DNA of 64,000 nt from Adiantum capillus-veneris (GCA_014529385.2 CM043969.1:17840446-17904445), one strand, 5' to 3'; shown: positions 46,740-59,055, numbered from the stretch's first letter. The notes: generated by a model from the sequence alone, not told the origin. Program-made: numbers and translations.

Positions 46740-48470
46740 ATGGGGTTTTGTGCATCTTTGATTCATTGAAAATCACATGTGAGTTGCAAATGACTTTGCG
46801 AGATTCTGGGTGCCAGAGACGATAGCCCATAATGTCCATTTGCACCATAGCCAATAAAAATGCATTTGTGTGACCTCAAATCTAACTGCAAGAAGTTCTT
46901 TAGACACTTGTGCATATGCCTCACATCCAAACACATGTAAATGCTCATAGCTTGGTATTTTCCCGATCCATAACTCTCTGGAATCTTGAAAATTCAAAGC
47001 AGAGCTAGGTAACCTATTGATAGTGTGCCACTGCTATCAAAACAGCTTCCCCACAAAACTCTGGAGTAAGTTTTGCCATAGAAATCATAGAGATAACTCG
47101 CTCTTGAATAGTGTGATTCATTCTTTCACTATCCCCATTTTGAGCAGGTGTGTATGGAGCAATAAACTGCCTACAAATGCTCTTCAATTGCAAAAATCCT
47201 TGAACTCCATGGAGACATATTCTCCACCATTTTTTGTCCGAAAAGCTTTGATCTTTTTCCTTGATTGGTTCTCACCATGGTGAGGAATTTTCAGAATGTA
47301 GAAAAGACTTCTTCCTTACTCTTAAGGAGATACACCCACAACCTTTCTCATCTATGAATGTGAGAAAGTTAGTTGCCCCCCCTAGATTCTTATGTGGTAT
47401 TGAACCACACAAATGACTGTGCACTAAGTCTAGGGGTTCGCCTAGTTTCTTGTTCAATGGCAAAGATGTCAACTAGTCTGTTTATCGTATAGACAATGCT
47501 CACATAATGGAAAATTTGTGTAATCTAACACGGATAAATAGCCAAAACATTGAAGTGTTCATTTCCTTCTAGCTAATATGCCCTAACCGGCTAAATGCCA
47601 CAACCTCTCCACAACTCAGTAGACGGCAGCTTGGCAACATAAATAGAGTGTTCATCGACACTTGATACAAACATAGAGTGAAGGGATCCATTTTTATGAC
47701 CTTTCATCATGACAAGGCTGTTCTTTCGGATCAACCAAGAATGATCACCAAATACTATAGTGTAACCAAGGTCATCCAATTTCCCTATGAAGAAAGAAAG
47801 CTCTTTGTAAGCTGGGCACATGTCAGACATTTTTGCAACACAAACGTAGTGCCATTATGATCTCAAGCTTCACATCACCATGCCAATAATGTCAAGCTCA
47901 AAGGAATTACCAAGCTTGACTATGCATCCATGGATGCATAAGAGGAAAACCAATCTCTATGCGTGTGACATGCAAACTTGCACCAGAATCGAGAACCCAA
48001 TTATGTGCATAACCCTCATCCTATGCAACCAATGCAGCTGTAGTGAGATCCAAAGTGAAGAATGAGAACATCTGAGGATTTGCTATCAATTGTGCATGAA
48101 TCTATGCTGGCATAAAGTTCATCATTGGAGGAGGAGCATCCTCTATTGCAAGGTAGCATGGGAAACTCAACTACGTTGATCTCCTCAATATTTACTGTAC
48201 TTTTGGCCTTTGTCAGACTTATCTTTTTCATGTCTTTCTGGTCTCTTAGGAAACTGTGACAATCCTTTTTGTAATAACACAATGGTAACACTCGACATTT
48301 TGGAATTCCGCTCTCTACTTGAGTTCCTATTTTGGCTCGTACTACAAGAATGTTTCTCTCCACTTTTGCTTTTGTTCTTGTTATTGTCCATGGCCTCTTT
48401 GCTTTCTTTAATGCCAAGCATATATGCATCTCCATGATTGGAACCTTCAAGAGATTTACCTCAATCTCTT
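46740..48470 (-). pseudogene. copia gag-protease-integrase relic, left arm
   Basis: Mirror copy of the better-preserved relic at 54760-56600. Recognisable pieces on - are LDDLGYTIVFGDHSWLIRKN near 47750 and the integrase tail DLRSHKCIFIGYG near 46870. Compared with the right arm it carries extra 1-bp indels that break the protease and integrase frames. No RT or RNase H present. Confidence 0.85.
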
Positions 48471-48507
48471 CAATGAGAAATGCATTTGTGACATCAGGAT
48501 TATGTGC

Positions 48508-50660
48508 GCAGTAGTAATCACCTAGCCTTAGCCAACTACCAAAAAATGTGTGTTTAAGTTAGGTAAAGCATTAGCTATATAAAAAGTTAAGTAGTACTTC
48601 TAGTAGGTTGAGTTCATTTTGTGAGTGTAGCTAGAACTAGCGAACGTGGTCAGATGCCATAAGGTTAAAAAAATGTGGGGTAAACAATAATTATTTATGG
48701 TGGATAGATTCTCTTAGCCACTGTAATCTGCATAGCAAAAGTAAGGAGTTGTCATTATGAAAGGTGTATAGTAAAGCATAAGGTAAACTCCCATATGGCA
48801 ACAACTTAAGTCTAAATTGAGTGCACACAGTTGGATGTCACAGTGTTTAGTCAGCTACAGTGATTCGGAGCACAATTAGAACCCCTTTAGATGCTATCAT
48901 GGTCAGATGTTGTGACCAAGTGTGTGTGTGTGTGGCCAATAATAGGTGTGTGTATGTGTGAATCCTTGAGCATTAAAGGCCATTACAAGCTTGCTCACTA
49001 TTTTTTGAAGCCTCATTCCCTTGTGGGAGGTTCCTAACAAGGCAACTTGGTGGGAATCTCCTATCATTAGGATGCTCAAGGTCAAAGGGATTAATTTGGA
49101 CACGCACTGGCAGATTTCAAACCGTATGTTCAACTGCACACTAGAGAGTGGTGGATCCAACGTTGGCCTCATCCCACACAATTACAAATTTTCATGCCAT
49201 TTGGAGCCTCACCATCTAGTGCTAATCTCGTTGCTTCATTGGCTCTTCTGTGCTAGCTCAACCCAATCCTTCCCTACCTGCAATATGTCTGCTCACGGCT
49301 CCTCATCTCAACATTGCCCTACCTACAGCTCACATTTTTCCAACCATTGGTGGCAATCTGCTCGGCCTACTCGCTACAATTTTCACACTCAAGCTACACC
49401 AAGCCGACACTTGGCTACAAGATTCAATTAGCTCGCCCATCGCAGCGAGTGTTTCTGCTCAGCATTGCTTCCATCATCAATCAATTCGGCTCCTATAAAG
49501 CATACCATTGAGCCAGCATCACTATCGCCTCCAGTTTTTGCCACCACCAACTGCGGTTACCTGCTATCACTCATCCAACTTGGCCCATCATCAATCTACA
49601 TCTTGTAGCTGATTCCTACTCGAGAGCACTCGCGGCACTCATCATCAAACTTCAACAGATCAAAGTTCTTTTTTTTGGCTTCAAGTTTCAAGCCTTGTAT
49701 AGGGAGGTTTCTCACAATGGTGCCCCCACCCTCTTCAAACCATCACTCGTTGATGTCCAACCTTGTGTCCAAGAAGCTACTCACACGTAGTTCTTCAAGC
49801 ATGGCATCATTGGAAACTTCGGCCGCATCGACCAGTTGTGGAAACCACAAGCTCAACTCAGGACAAGATCGACATGCATACCAGAGTTTTTGGGTGGCCA
49901 AGCTCCATAATGAATCTCTAGAGCAAAGTGACACACCACCCAACTCCTAAGCCATTGAGGAGGTTGGAAAAAACGACCTCAATTATGCAAAGATAGTGTA
50001 CGAAGTACAAATGCTGAATTGGGTCCCATTCGAAGAGATGATTTCTAATTTCTTCGAAGGTGGAGAAGACAAAGGCACACTGCCTTCAAGCCCTATCCCT
50101 TGATTTCTTCTTTATCACGCATAATAAACCTAAGGTTTTTTTTCCTTTTTGGTTTCTCCTTAGGATGTAGATATTCATGTAGCTTAAAAGGGGGGTTTAG
50201 ACACTGTGCATACCCATGTGCAAAAAACATGAGTTAAGACCACCCTATCTATGCATTGGTCATTATTTGCTTGAGCAAGAGCGAAGAGACCACAGAACTA
50301 CAAACATGAAGACCACTTTGATGATAGTAGACAAACAAAACAACACAAAGCATGACTACACTAGTTATTTGGTACTGAAGATGTTTTCTGAACACAACAT
50401 TTGACTTTTGTATTTGTCCACCAAAGTTAATCTTGCTTTGTCCTACCACCTTGTTGCCCACTATTCTCAAGGGGAGGAAACTTTGACATCCTCAACCTGG
50501 TTGACAATTCTCCCCAAAGGATAGGATATTTGACCTTCCTACACCCTAGTTTTCCTTACAACTCTCTAGAGGATGTACACTACTTTTGTGAGCCTATCTA
50601 GATGGGAGACTTAGACCCCACTAGAAGGACATTCGACTTTGGTGTTCTCATACACAAAAG
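48508..50660. other. inverted-repeat spacer, left part; no gene recognised
   Basis: No transposon protein or host gene motif. 48921-48958 is GT-rich. 49000-49950 is rather C-rich with short open frames on + (longest 136 codons at 49021) lacking conserved features. Confidence 0.45.
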
Positions 50661-50720
50661 GGGAGGCTTGTTGGGATTTGTGCCTTGATCACACCTACTC
50701 ATGGTAGTCATCTCTTACAC
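50655..50720 (+). repeat. candidate purine tract and LTR start
   Basis: ACAAAAGGGGAGGC directly followed by TTGTTGGGATTTGTGCC looks like a copia polypurine tract and 3' LTR start. No matching LTR end, PBS or second LTR was found. Confidence 0.35.
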
Positions 50721-50814
50721 GAGAAATCCCAAAATACGAGCAAATATCTCCGAGCAACCTATTTTTTGAGCGAGCTCAGACAAAAATCATTTCTAAATAA
50801 TTTGACATATTAAA

Positions 50815-51310
50815 TGAGCTGACTTAGGCAATGTTGAGCAATTTCACTTCTTTGATCACCCCAAAACATAAAAAACAAGGAACTACTCGAAATCAACAAT
50901 AATTTGAGCTTCCCCAGACAAAAATGTCGATGGATAATCTGTTGATATAATATGAAATGAGTTGACTTAGGCAACTCTGAGAACATTGACATATAAAGGT
51001 GTCCCTAAACACCAAAAGTATGGAAGCAGCACCCTCAGATAAATTTATTTTACAATCATGAATTCAGCTACATGTCTTGAGCCAGGCAATGTTGAGCACA
51101 TTTACATATATGATCACCCCAAAATGTTGAAAGAGAGAAACCACCTCAAATCAGCAATAATTTGGTCCATCTCACAAGAAAATATTAATAAAATTTTGAC
51201 AGAGGTGCCTCAAAACATTGAAAGCACAAAACCAACCATTCGGTACATAGTATTACCTTGTGATCCCTTGACAAAAATAACAACTATTAAAAGTATTATT
51301 AAATAGCTTG
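50815..51310. repeat. diverged repeats of ~130-260 bp
   Basis: Three related blocks beginning GACTTAGGCAA(T/C)(G/T)(T/C)TGAG or GAGCCAGGCAATGTTGAGCA, two of them with GATCACCCCAAAA and CAGCAATAATTTG-type continuations. Confidence 0.65.
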
Positions 51311-51349
51311 CACTGACAAACATCAAAATTACAACACCCTTCTTATTTC

Positions 51350-53340
51350 TTAATTTTGGATATTTACTCGTGCACCCCCCAAAGCCTGAAAAAGTTCCTC
51401 TTTGGTCAAAGCTGCCTGATGGATAAACTCATGGGCCATTGCATCTAACCCCAGCACCTGAAGAAACACATAATATATATGCTTGCATGGTATATATCCA
51501 AGCTTCTTACTCTCACGCTTCTGAAAATCCTCACATGTGCATCGTGGGAAATCAAAGAGCGTGATAGAATAGGACACCCCTTTAGCCAATGACCCATCCG
51601 TATTAATGTATAATATGTGTGACTCATTACAAACAATTAATACTTCTCTAACTAGTTCTGTTGACATGGTCCTTCCGAGGTCAATCTTGCATTGCAACTC
51701 TTTAATCAACTTGGACCTCCACTTAACAACCTTGCCCTCTCTGTATTTTGGGCGAAAAGCATTTGGTATGCGGCCTGGAGCTCGAGCACACTTGTCATTT
51801 TTTACGCCCTCTGTAGTGTCATGAAGCACAAATCCACTAGATTGAAGATGCTTCACTTCGTGTAAACTCAATGTTGTTCCCTGCGCCACAGGCCATACTC
51901 CGGGAGCCGGGCGTTCTAGGAGGTCCCACAACCATCTCATGAGCATTCCATGTGTGCACATTACTGGTATTGCAAAACGAAATATATCCTTCTCTAACTC
52001 CACCTGCATTTGAGCTCGAGGCAGGGTATTGTCGTCATCCCCAAAACCAAGGGGCTAGTGTTCCATTTGTAATATTAAAAGAATCATCATTTATGAATCG
52101 ACCGCATCGATTACTTTCTCCACTAACCACTCCAAAGCATGTGACCTTGGACCCTGGCTCTGTTCATCTAATTGCCCACATACTCTTGGCAACTGTCATC
52201 TGAGGCCAAGAATTGGTCACATCACGAGCTCCATCTCTTTTTTGATGAGAACAACCAATGTCAATGGTTTCTGTGACAAATTCTAGCTTGTGATTGTCCT
52301 CATCAAGGTGCACTTCTGCATCAACAAAGATAGGACTTTTTTTCCTATTGCTGCTTTCTCTTGTGGGAAGTCTATTCATTTCAGGACTATTGAAACCCAT
52401 TTCCTCCATAGACCATTAGCATAATCAGCTAGTTTTTTTGCGGTTGATACACCAGAAGTACGATGCATAAAGCACCCCGCCAATTTTTCCAAGCCTGGAC
52501 CCACAAAGGTATTAACACCTTTAAGATATGCATTATACTTTACACTTTGCAGCACTGCCATGGCCATGTCTGCACCAGCTACCTCATACAAGTTTAGATT
52601 TTCCTTATATCCAGTAAATGCTCGCATGCTTGCATGCTTTGTCTCTAAAAGAATTGTATTAGGCACAAACATACCAAACTCATCTTGGGACACAAATGTG
52701 CCACCCCAATGAAAAACTCTAACATCCACAAAGCCAGCCATGTTTCTAAACAAGGAATCTCATCATGGATTGCATGACCAGCGGTCTAAAATTGATGTAG
52801 TTCCCCTTTGCAAATGTCAGCTTGATTCTCTGAAGGGGCATTTCTCCACTTGCGGAATAAGATTTTGTGCTCTTCTTGAGAAGAAGGACGTATACACTTG
52901 GTTGTGTGTCGTATCATGGACTGCTCCCAGTGAAAAGCACAAATTCTTTCTTTATCAGGTGTGACTTTTTTTGCACCTCCAAAATACACTGTACGAACTG
53001 CAATCCAATTAGCATTTTCTTCATCAGCCATAAAGCCTCTGAACTCTGGCTGGTCAAAGCCTACATCCTCAACAACCTTATAAGCATTTTCTAGAATTCA
53101 ATTTGAGCAAACTTATCCTCTACAGTAAATTCACAAGTAGCAATGGTCATTAATTCACGAACAAATGGGTCATACATATGTGTAGACATTGTTGGCCATC
53201 CATTTACACGATGAACATGATTAAAATGGACCAAGGTTGCCACCTGGTTTCATTTGATTAACCAAGTCAACTCCACTTCTAGGACCTTTCATTGACATCT
53301 TGATAACATGTGGCTATTGATCTTTCCCAAGCTGTCCTAG
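51350..53340 (-). pseudogene. Mutator-like (MULE) SWIM zinc-finger transposase relic
   Basis: On -: PTMSTHMYDPFVRELMTIAT (about 53130-53200). Then FRGFMADEENANWIAVRTV and the AFHWEQSMIRHT block (52930-53045), equal to the end of the MULE catalytic core with its C/xxH pattern. A linker (52376-52753) and a C-terminal SWIM finger CTCEDFQ...GYIPCKH (51479-51542) follow, with C-x-C and C-x-H present. The N-terminal part with the first catalytic aspartate is absent or lies beyond E3. Several stops and frame changes, notably 52010-52376. A FAR1-like host gene has the same SWIM finger, but the broken frames favour a transposon relic. Confidence 0.68.
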
Positions 53341-54027
53341 AAATAGTACACTTTGTGTGAGGTCCCCACCCCGTCGTATCAAACAACGGATCTGATGGTA
53401 AACCTGGTGGCCACTAGATCTATAGCGGAAGCAGACAAAATGGTTCAGGGTTCGACTAGCGGACGATCTCTCATCACAAAGTGAGTCGAGTTCGAGCCTA
53501 CTAGCAAGGAGATCTAGCTCCACCTCGCAAAGGAAGCGTACTTAAACTATCTAGCGATCCTATGACCCACCTTACAAGAGGGGAGAAGCCTCGAGTGCCT
53601 TTTTCCCCGTGTTTCAGAGGCACGTACTCTCGAGAATTCCCCACTCTAGGGGCAATGAGCATTACTAATATCGAGTAAGCACTATGGGGACAGAGAGTTC
53701 CCGACCAATCGGGACCACCCATCTCGTAGGCATTGGCAACCTGAGCCAAGCCCCCACTTTCCACCCCCACACTCACACTTCCTTGTGTGACCTAATTACT
53801 ACCACAAAGGTTGTTCAACATAAATATTCCTTGTTTAATTCCGAATCACATTGTTCGTTAATACAGCCCTTCAACCAGTATTGCAAACAACACCAAGAGA
53901 GAATTCTAGTAAAAATTCTACTCAAACTTATTCATAAAAGTTCCAATGTTCTGGAGGTACAACATCCCCCCTCCAGCGAGAGTTCACTCCTCCCGTTGTC
54001 GCCTAGCTTCCCATACAACTAGGTATG

Positions 54028-54143
54028 TCCACCGCATAGAAAGCACGTCATGGACACTCCCACCGCATAGAAAGCAAGACGTGGGTTCCCACCGCATAGA
54101 AAGTAAGTCGTGGGTATCCACCACATAGAAAGCAAGTCGTGGA
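54028..54143. repeat. E3 minisatellite (~30-bp unit, 4 copies)
   Basis: Units contain CCACCGCATAGAAAGCA then GTCGTGG. It sits where E1 has a 19-bp array and E2 a 95-bp array, with no sequence similarity among the three. Confidence 0.92.
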
Positions 54144-54436
54144 TTCAAGAGTCCTTAACGAGGAACTCTGCCCCTTGTGATCAGTAGGGGGGTCAGGACT
54201 GATTCAACATTGGAAATAAAATGAACATGTCGAGCTAAATTTTCCCTAGCAAACATTCTTTCCTCTTGCAAACAGCATACCCATCAATCATTTCTTTCCT
54301 ACTTTATACTTAAATGTACTATGCATTCAATGCCGAGGTTTCTGTTGGATTTCTCCAACATGTTCGGGGATATGTTCATTCCTAACTAATCGTATGCAAT
54401 GTTAATTAAACAACTTGAATAGAAATTGGGACCTAC

Positions 54437-54577
54437 CTCTTCCATTTCCTCGTCAATAGCCCGTGAGATGGCCGGTATTTGCTCGTCCATGGGAGCCTTC
54501 CCCTTCCCGTTGACATTGCTCGTTCCTGCTTCGCGATCATGGGCACCACCGAAGCGCGTCCTCTTAACCGGGGCCAT
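54437..54577 (-). CDS. E3 MAPVKR first exon (47 codons, phase-0 donor)
   Basis: ATG at 54577 on - opens MAPVKRTRFGGAHDREAGTS and ends EEMEE at GAAGAG|GTAGGT. The exon is 141 nt, a multiple of three. AHDREAGTSN matches NDHEAGTSN of E2. Acidic C-terminal half as in E1. Confidence 0.55.
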
Positions 54578-54759
54578 TTCTTACTACTTTAAATGATTAG
54601 CTTGGAGAAAGAGCTAAGGTTCACAAGCATCATAACAGTCCAATGGGTAGATTAGTGACATCAATTAATCCCTCCTATATGAGAGTCTATATTTCTTTCA
54701 TAAAGCAATCATTAAGGATGGCACATAATCCTGATGTCACAAATGCATTTCTCATTGAA

Positions 54760-56600
54760 GAGATTTGAGGTAAATCTCTTGAAGGTTCCAATCATGGAGA
54801 TGCATATATGCTTGGCATTAAAGAAAGCAAAGAGGCCATGACAATAACAAGAACAAAAGCAAAAGTGGAGAGAAACATTCTTGTAGTACGAGCCAAAATA
54901 GGAACTCAAGTAGAGAGCGGAATTCCAAAATGTCGAGTGTTACCATTGTGTTATTACAAAAAGGATTGTCACAGTTTCCTAAGAGACCAGAAAGACATGA
55001 AAAAAGATAAGTCTGACAAAGGCAAAAGTACAGTAAATATTGAGGAGATCAACGTAGTTGAGTTTCCCATGCCTACCACTGCAATAGAGGATGCTCCTCC
55101 TCCAATGATGAACTTTATGCCAGCATAGATTCATGCACAATTGATAGCAAATCCCTCAGATGTTCTCATCTTCACTTTGGATCTCACTCCAGATGCATTG
55201 GTTGCATAGGATGAGGGTTATGCACATAATTGGGTTCTCGATTCTGGTGCAAGTTTGCATGTCACACCGCATAGAGATTGGTTTTCCTCTTATGCATCCA
55301 TGGATGGCATAGTCAAGCTTGGTAATTCCTTTGAGCTTGACATTATTGGCATTGGTGATGTGAAGCTTGAGATGCATAATGGCACTACGTTTGTGTTGCA
55401 AAATGTCTGACATGTGCCCAAGCTTACAAAGAGCTTTCTTTCTTCCATAGGGAAATTGGATGACCTTGGTTACACTATAGTATTTGGTGATCATTCTTGG
55501 TTGATCCGAAAGAACAGCCTTGTCATGATGAAAGGTCATAAAAATGGATCCCTTCACTCTATGTTTGTATCAAGTGTCGATGAACACTCTATTTATGTTG
55601 CCAAGCTGCCGTCTACTGAGTTGTGGAGAGGTTGTGGCATAGCCGGTTAGGGCATATTAGCTAGAAGGAAATGAAAACACTTCAATGTTTTGGCTATTTA
55701 TCCGTGTTAGATTACACAAATTTTCCATTATGTGAGCATTGTCTATACGATAAACAGACTAGGTTGACATCTTTGCCATTGAACAAGAAACTAGGCGAAC
55801 CCCTAGACTTAGTGCACAGTCATTTGTGTGGTTCAATACCACATAAGAATCTAGGGGGGGCAAACTACTTTCTCACATTCATAGATGAGAAAGGTGTGGG
55901 TGTATCTCCTTAAGAGTAAGGAAGAAGTCTTTTCTACATTCTGAAAATTCCTCACCATGGTTGAGAACCAATCAAGGAAAAAGATCAAAGCTTTTCGGAC
56001 AAAAAATGGTGGAGAATATGTCTCCATGGAGTTCAAGGATTTTTGCAATTGAAGAGCATTTGTAGGCAGTTTATTGCTCCATACACACCTGCTCAAAATG
56101 GGATAGTGAAAGAATGAATCACACTATTCAAGAGCGAGTTATCTCTATGATTTCTATGGCAAAACTTACTCCAGAGTTTTGTGGGGAAGCTGTTTTGATA
56201 GCAGTGCACACTATCAATAGGTTACCTAGCTCTGCTTTGAATTTCAAGATTCCAGAGGAGTTATGGATCGGGAAAATACCAAGCTATGAGCATTTACATG
56301 TGTTTGGATGTGAGGCATATGCACACGTGTCTAAAGAACTTCATTGCAAGTTAGATTTGAGGTCACACAAATGCATTTTTATTGGCTATGGTGCAAATGG
56401 ACATATGGGCTATCGTCTCTGGCACCCAGAATCTCGCAAAGTCATTTGCAACTCACATGTGATTTTCAATGAATCAAAGATGCACAAAAACCCCATTAAA
56501 GAAATTGAGTATAAATGCGTTCTATTTGAGGATGTAGCCTCTGAACCAACTCAGTGTAGTAGTGATGCACCGATCCACCGATTTATGCAGCACGTGCATA
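54760..56600 (+). pseudogene. copia gag-protease-integrase relic, right arm
   Basis: The protease NWVLDSGASLHVT at about 55230 runs in one frame through DIIGIGDVKLEMHNG to a TGA, then GAG-pre-integrase (KLTKSFLSSIGKLDDLGY). Integrase fragments follow: TRLTSLPLNKKLGEPLDLVH, FLTFIDEK, TPAQNG near 56090, then MNHTIQERVISMISMAKLT to HKCIFIGYGANGHMGYRLW. Relic frames are longer than in the left arm. It lacks RT, RNase H and LTRs. Confidence 0.88.
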
Positions 56601-56735
56601 TTCGTTGATTTAGGCAGCACAAAACTAAATGCAAATTTGTAAATTTAGGCAACATTAGCACATATTCACCAATATAGGCAGCACGTCTCATTAGTGTAGA
56701 TTTGTCAATTGAGGCGACACCACTCATGAAATCAT
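56590..56735. repeat. degenerate tandem array (right arm)
   Basis: Units around TT(A/G)GGCA(A/G)CAC..A..T(T/C)ACAAAT, mirrored at 46480-46700. Confidence 0.7.
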
Positions 56736-58442
56736 GCTGCAGTGGCTGGGCACCATTGTCCTTAGTATGATTTTCTTTCTCGGGTATAAAATGAAAGTGA
56801 TTTGGATTTGGACTTATATTTTGGAATTTGGAATTGGATTCCGACTTGCTATATGATGATTCCGATCGTGACAGTGTTTATGAATGATGAGAGTGACCAA
56901 CGATATCCCGATTCATCAGGGTATGACATATACTACTTATGCTAGTGGTATGGGACACTAGAATATGCAATATGTGGATGGCAAAAATCAGAAGCAATGT
57001 TATTTATTTTATGAAATTTTCTTTTACTATGTGATATTCTTGATACAAAATACTAACCACTGTTTTTGACAAGTATGGTTTGCAGATTCCTATCTTCGCA
57101 AAAATGATTGCTTTCTAACGAAGAGGTATGTAATGAAAATGGAAAATGACTTATTTATTGTAGGTGACAGGTGGAAAAAACTAAGAGTTATACGAAAAGA
57201 TAGCACATTTGTGGATATTTCATTGTTTAACTGCTCTTTATAATCTATGGCCATTTATGTCCCATAGACCAGTATGCATTCACTTTGAGCATTCAAGAAA
57301 TCTATATGTAAGAGAAAAATGCTCACTCTTGTACAAGGCGAGATTGCACCTAGTTCTATGTCTATTCTTCTCTCCTCTGCTCTCTCCTCTCTCAACATGT
57401 CGGTGTAGCACTTTGATCTAGGAGATGCATCTACACGTGCTTTCTCTCACTCTTGCTCTCTATCTCCCTCTGTTTGCGTATGACTCTGATTATATGCTAT
57501 GGGATTCCCGAGGTATGAAAATTTGTTGTTTTATGCTGGAAATATCTTGTTTTCAATATTTTTGCAAGGTATTCTATGCTCCTGCTTGTAGAACTATCAT
57601 ACATAAGCTCTCAATTTCCCTCTTCCTAGCTGCTTGCAAATATCGTTTGACCTCTTGTACTTTTGCAAGGCTCCTACGGTCGAGTAGTAGAACTTCAGAG
57701 GGTGATTGCTTTGGAAGGTTTTTAGTGAATACATGGGGTAGGATATTGACATAGACACTCTTGGGGATTATACGGTCTACATGAGATGTGAAAGGCAAAT
57801 CTGCCTCCTCGTTGCCTTCATTTACTTCACTAGCCGTAGGATCTGAACGAGTGGCTCGATTAATGGTTTCCATTAGGTGACTAAACACACTAGCACTTGG
57901 TTGTGGGACCGAGACAAGTACATTTTGGTTGTATTTTTAGGGTATGGGGTATAGTCTCTCCATCATGTTGAAATCAAAGGAAGAGTGACTAGGCACTGTG
58001 ATGTATGGGTCTTGGGTAACAATATACAGTGGGTCCCAGTCGAAGGCTCCGAACCTAACGTGGGTGGATAATGTGTTCTTGCATAATTTGAGGCACTCTC
58101 TAATTTCTCGTACTCTAGCACTTGTCTAGAGCATAAACACATGTGACGTGGGTGTCCTAAAGGCATTGACGAGTACCTTAAGGGGCCTCACCACTAGCTA
58201 TTTTGGTCGTTTTCACTTGATTTTTCTTGTTTCTTCTAACTTTTTTGATGTGCGTGATGTGGAATAGGTCATGCAATAGTTCAAAACAAGTGTATCATTT
58301 GGAGGAACATGGTATGCTTTACAACACACAATTAGGCTACCCAAAGCTCTCATAACCCCCAAAATAATCGATTTCTACTTGGGCGTGTAGGCAAAAGGGG
58401 AAGGTCTAAAAGAGTCTTGTGGAGGGAAAGGCGAAATCCTAA
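56736..58442. other. right-arm remainder; no gene recognised
   Basis: Open frames up to about 110 codons on both strands, none with a motif I know. A short frame on - (58166 down to 57963) is matched in the left arm except for one codon, as expected from duplication rather than selection. Confidence 0.45.
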
Positions 58443-58445
58443 ATC

Positions 58446-59046
58446 CCACATGCTTCCTTTTACCATTGAGAAGTAAGGTATACATATAAGATGGGGCACA
58501 CTATTTCTTCACTTCAAAAGAAGCTATGGAGGATTCTACTTCCATATATATATATATATATATATATATCAAGACTGAGGCCAAGGACAATGGGGCTCTT
58601 TCTTTTTGTCGCCTACACGGCAACAAAAATGAAGCAGAGCATAGATTAACAAAAAAATAGTAAAATGACCGTTATCAACACATACACATTTGCACGCACA
58701 CGCGCGCGCACACGTACACACACACACACACTTCTTGACCTTTCAAACATGCAAAAATAACCTCAACACACAAAATGCAGGTTGCGGTTGGAGCTTGGCG
58801 TAGAGCCCCCCCCTAGCAACAATGCCAAAAATGTCAACCCTATGAGGAATTTGCTCCACTCCGTGTGAGAGCCACACGGGGTGCAAGCACACAATCTGTG
58901 CAAGATAAGCTCTACAACACACAAACAACGTGTCACTTACCTCCTGCGTTGATGTCACTGAGGGAATCTTGTGCACCAAGAGGAAGAAGCCTCTGCTGCT
59001 GCTTGTCCTACTCGCTTATGCAGTACTCGATCACCTATGTCCTCTC
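58446..59046. repeat. non-coding DNA with (AT)n at 58543-58570 and CA/GC-rich microsatellite at 58691-58730
   Basis: About 14 TA units, then later CACACGCGCGCGCACACG and CA repeats. No ORF of interest. Confidence 0.85.
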
Positions 59047-59055
59047 CCTCCCTCC

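Larger units (their letters stand above)
44799..48507 (+). repeat. inverted repeat, left arm (3709 bp)
   Basis: Reverse complement of 54721-58445. Outer end GATTTAGGATTTCGCC, inner end GACATCAGGATTATGTGC. In the stretches compared (44.80-45.12 kb and 47.76-47.90 kb) the arms differ almost only by single-base or short-unit indels. Flanks differ on both sides, so boundaries are sharp. The arm contains a copia relic, a small tandem array and unassigned DNA, with no LTRs. Confidence 0.94.
53356..54720 (-). mobile_element. E3: E-family element, 5' truncated
   Basis: The + strand left end TGTGAGGTCCCCACCCC equals the 3' terminus of E1/E2. The ~550-bp tail shares blocks with E1: GGCACG, TCGGGACCACCCATC, GGCAACCTGAGCC, CCCCACTTTCCAC, ATACAGCCCTTCAA. 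A four-copy minisatellite and a MAPVKR exon follow. No terminal sequence is found on the right: the element stops at or before the inverted-repeat arm (54721), only 143 bp above its ATG, so the promoter region is lost. It points toward the MULE relic on the same strand. Confidence 0.78.
54721..58445 (-). repeat. inverted repeat, right arm (3725 bp)
   Basis: Reverse complement of 44799-48507. The inner boundary interrupts or closely follows E3; the outer boundary is followed by CCACATGCTT. It is 16 bp longer than the left arm, mainly from many small indels. Confidence 0.94.

Noticed and set aside
44799-58445. Simple fold-back sequencing chimera
   Set aside because: A hairpin read would give arms meeting at a point; here a 6.2-kb unique spacer separates them. 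A more complex misassembly remains possible.
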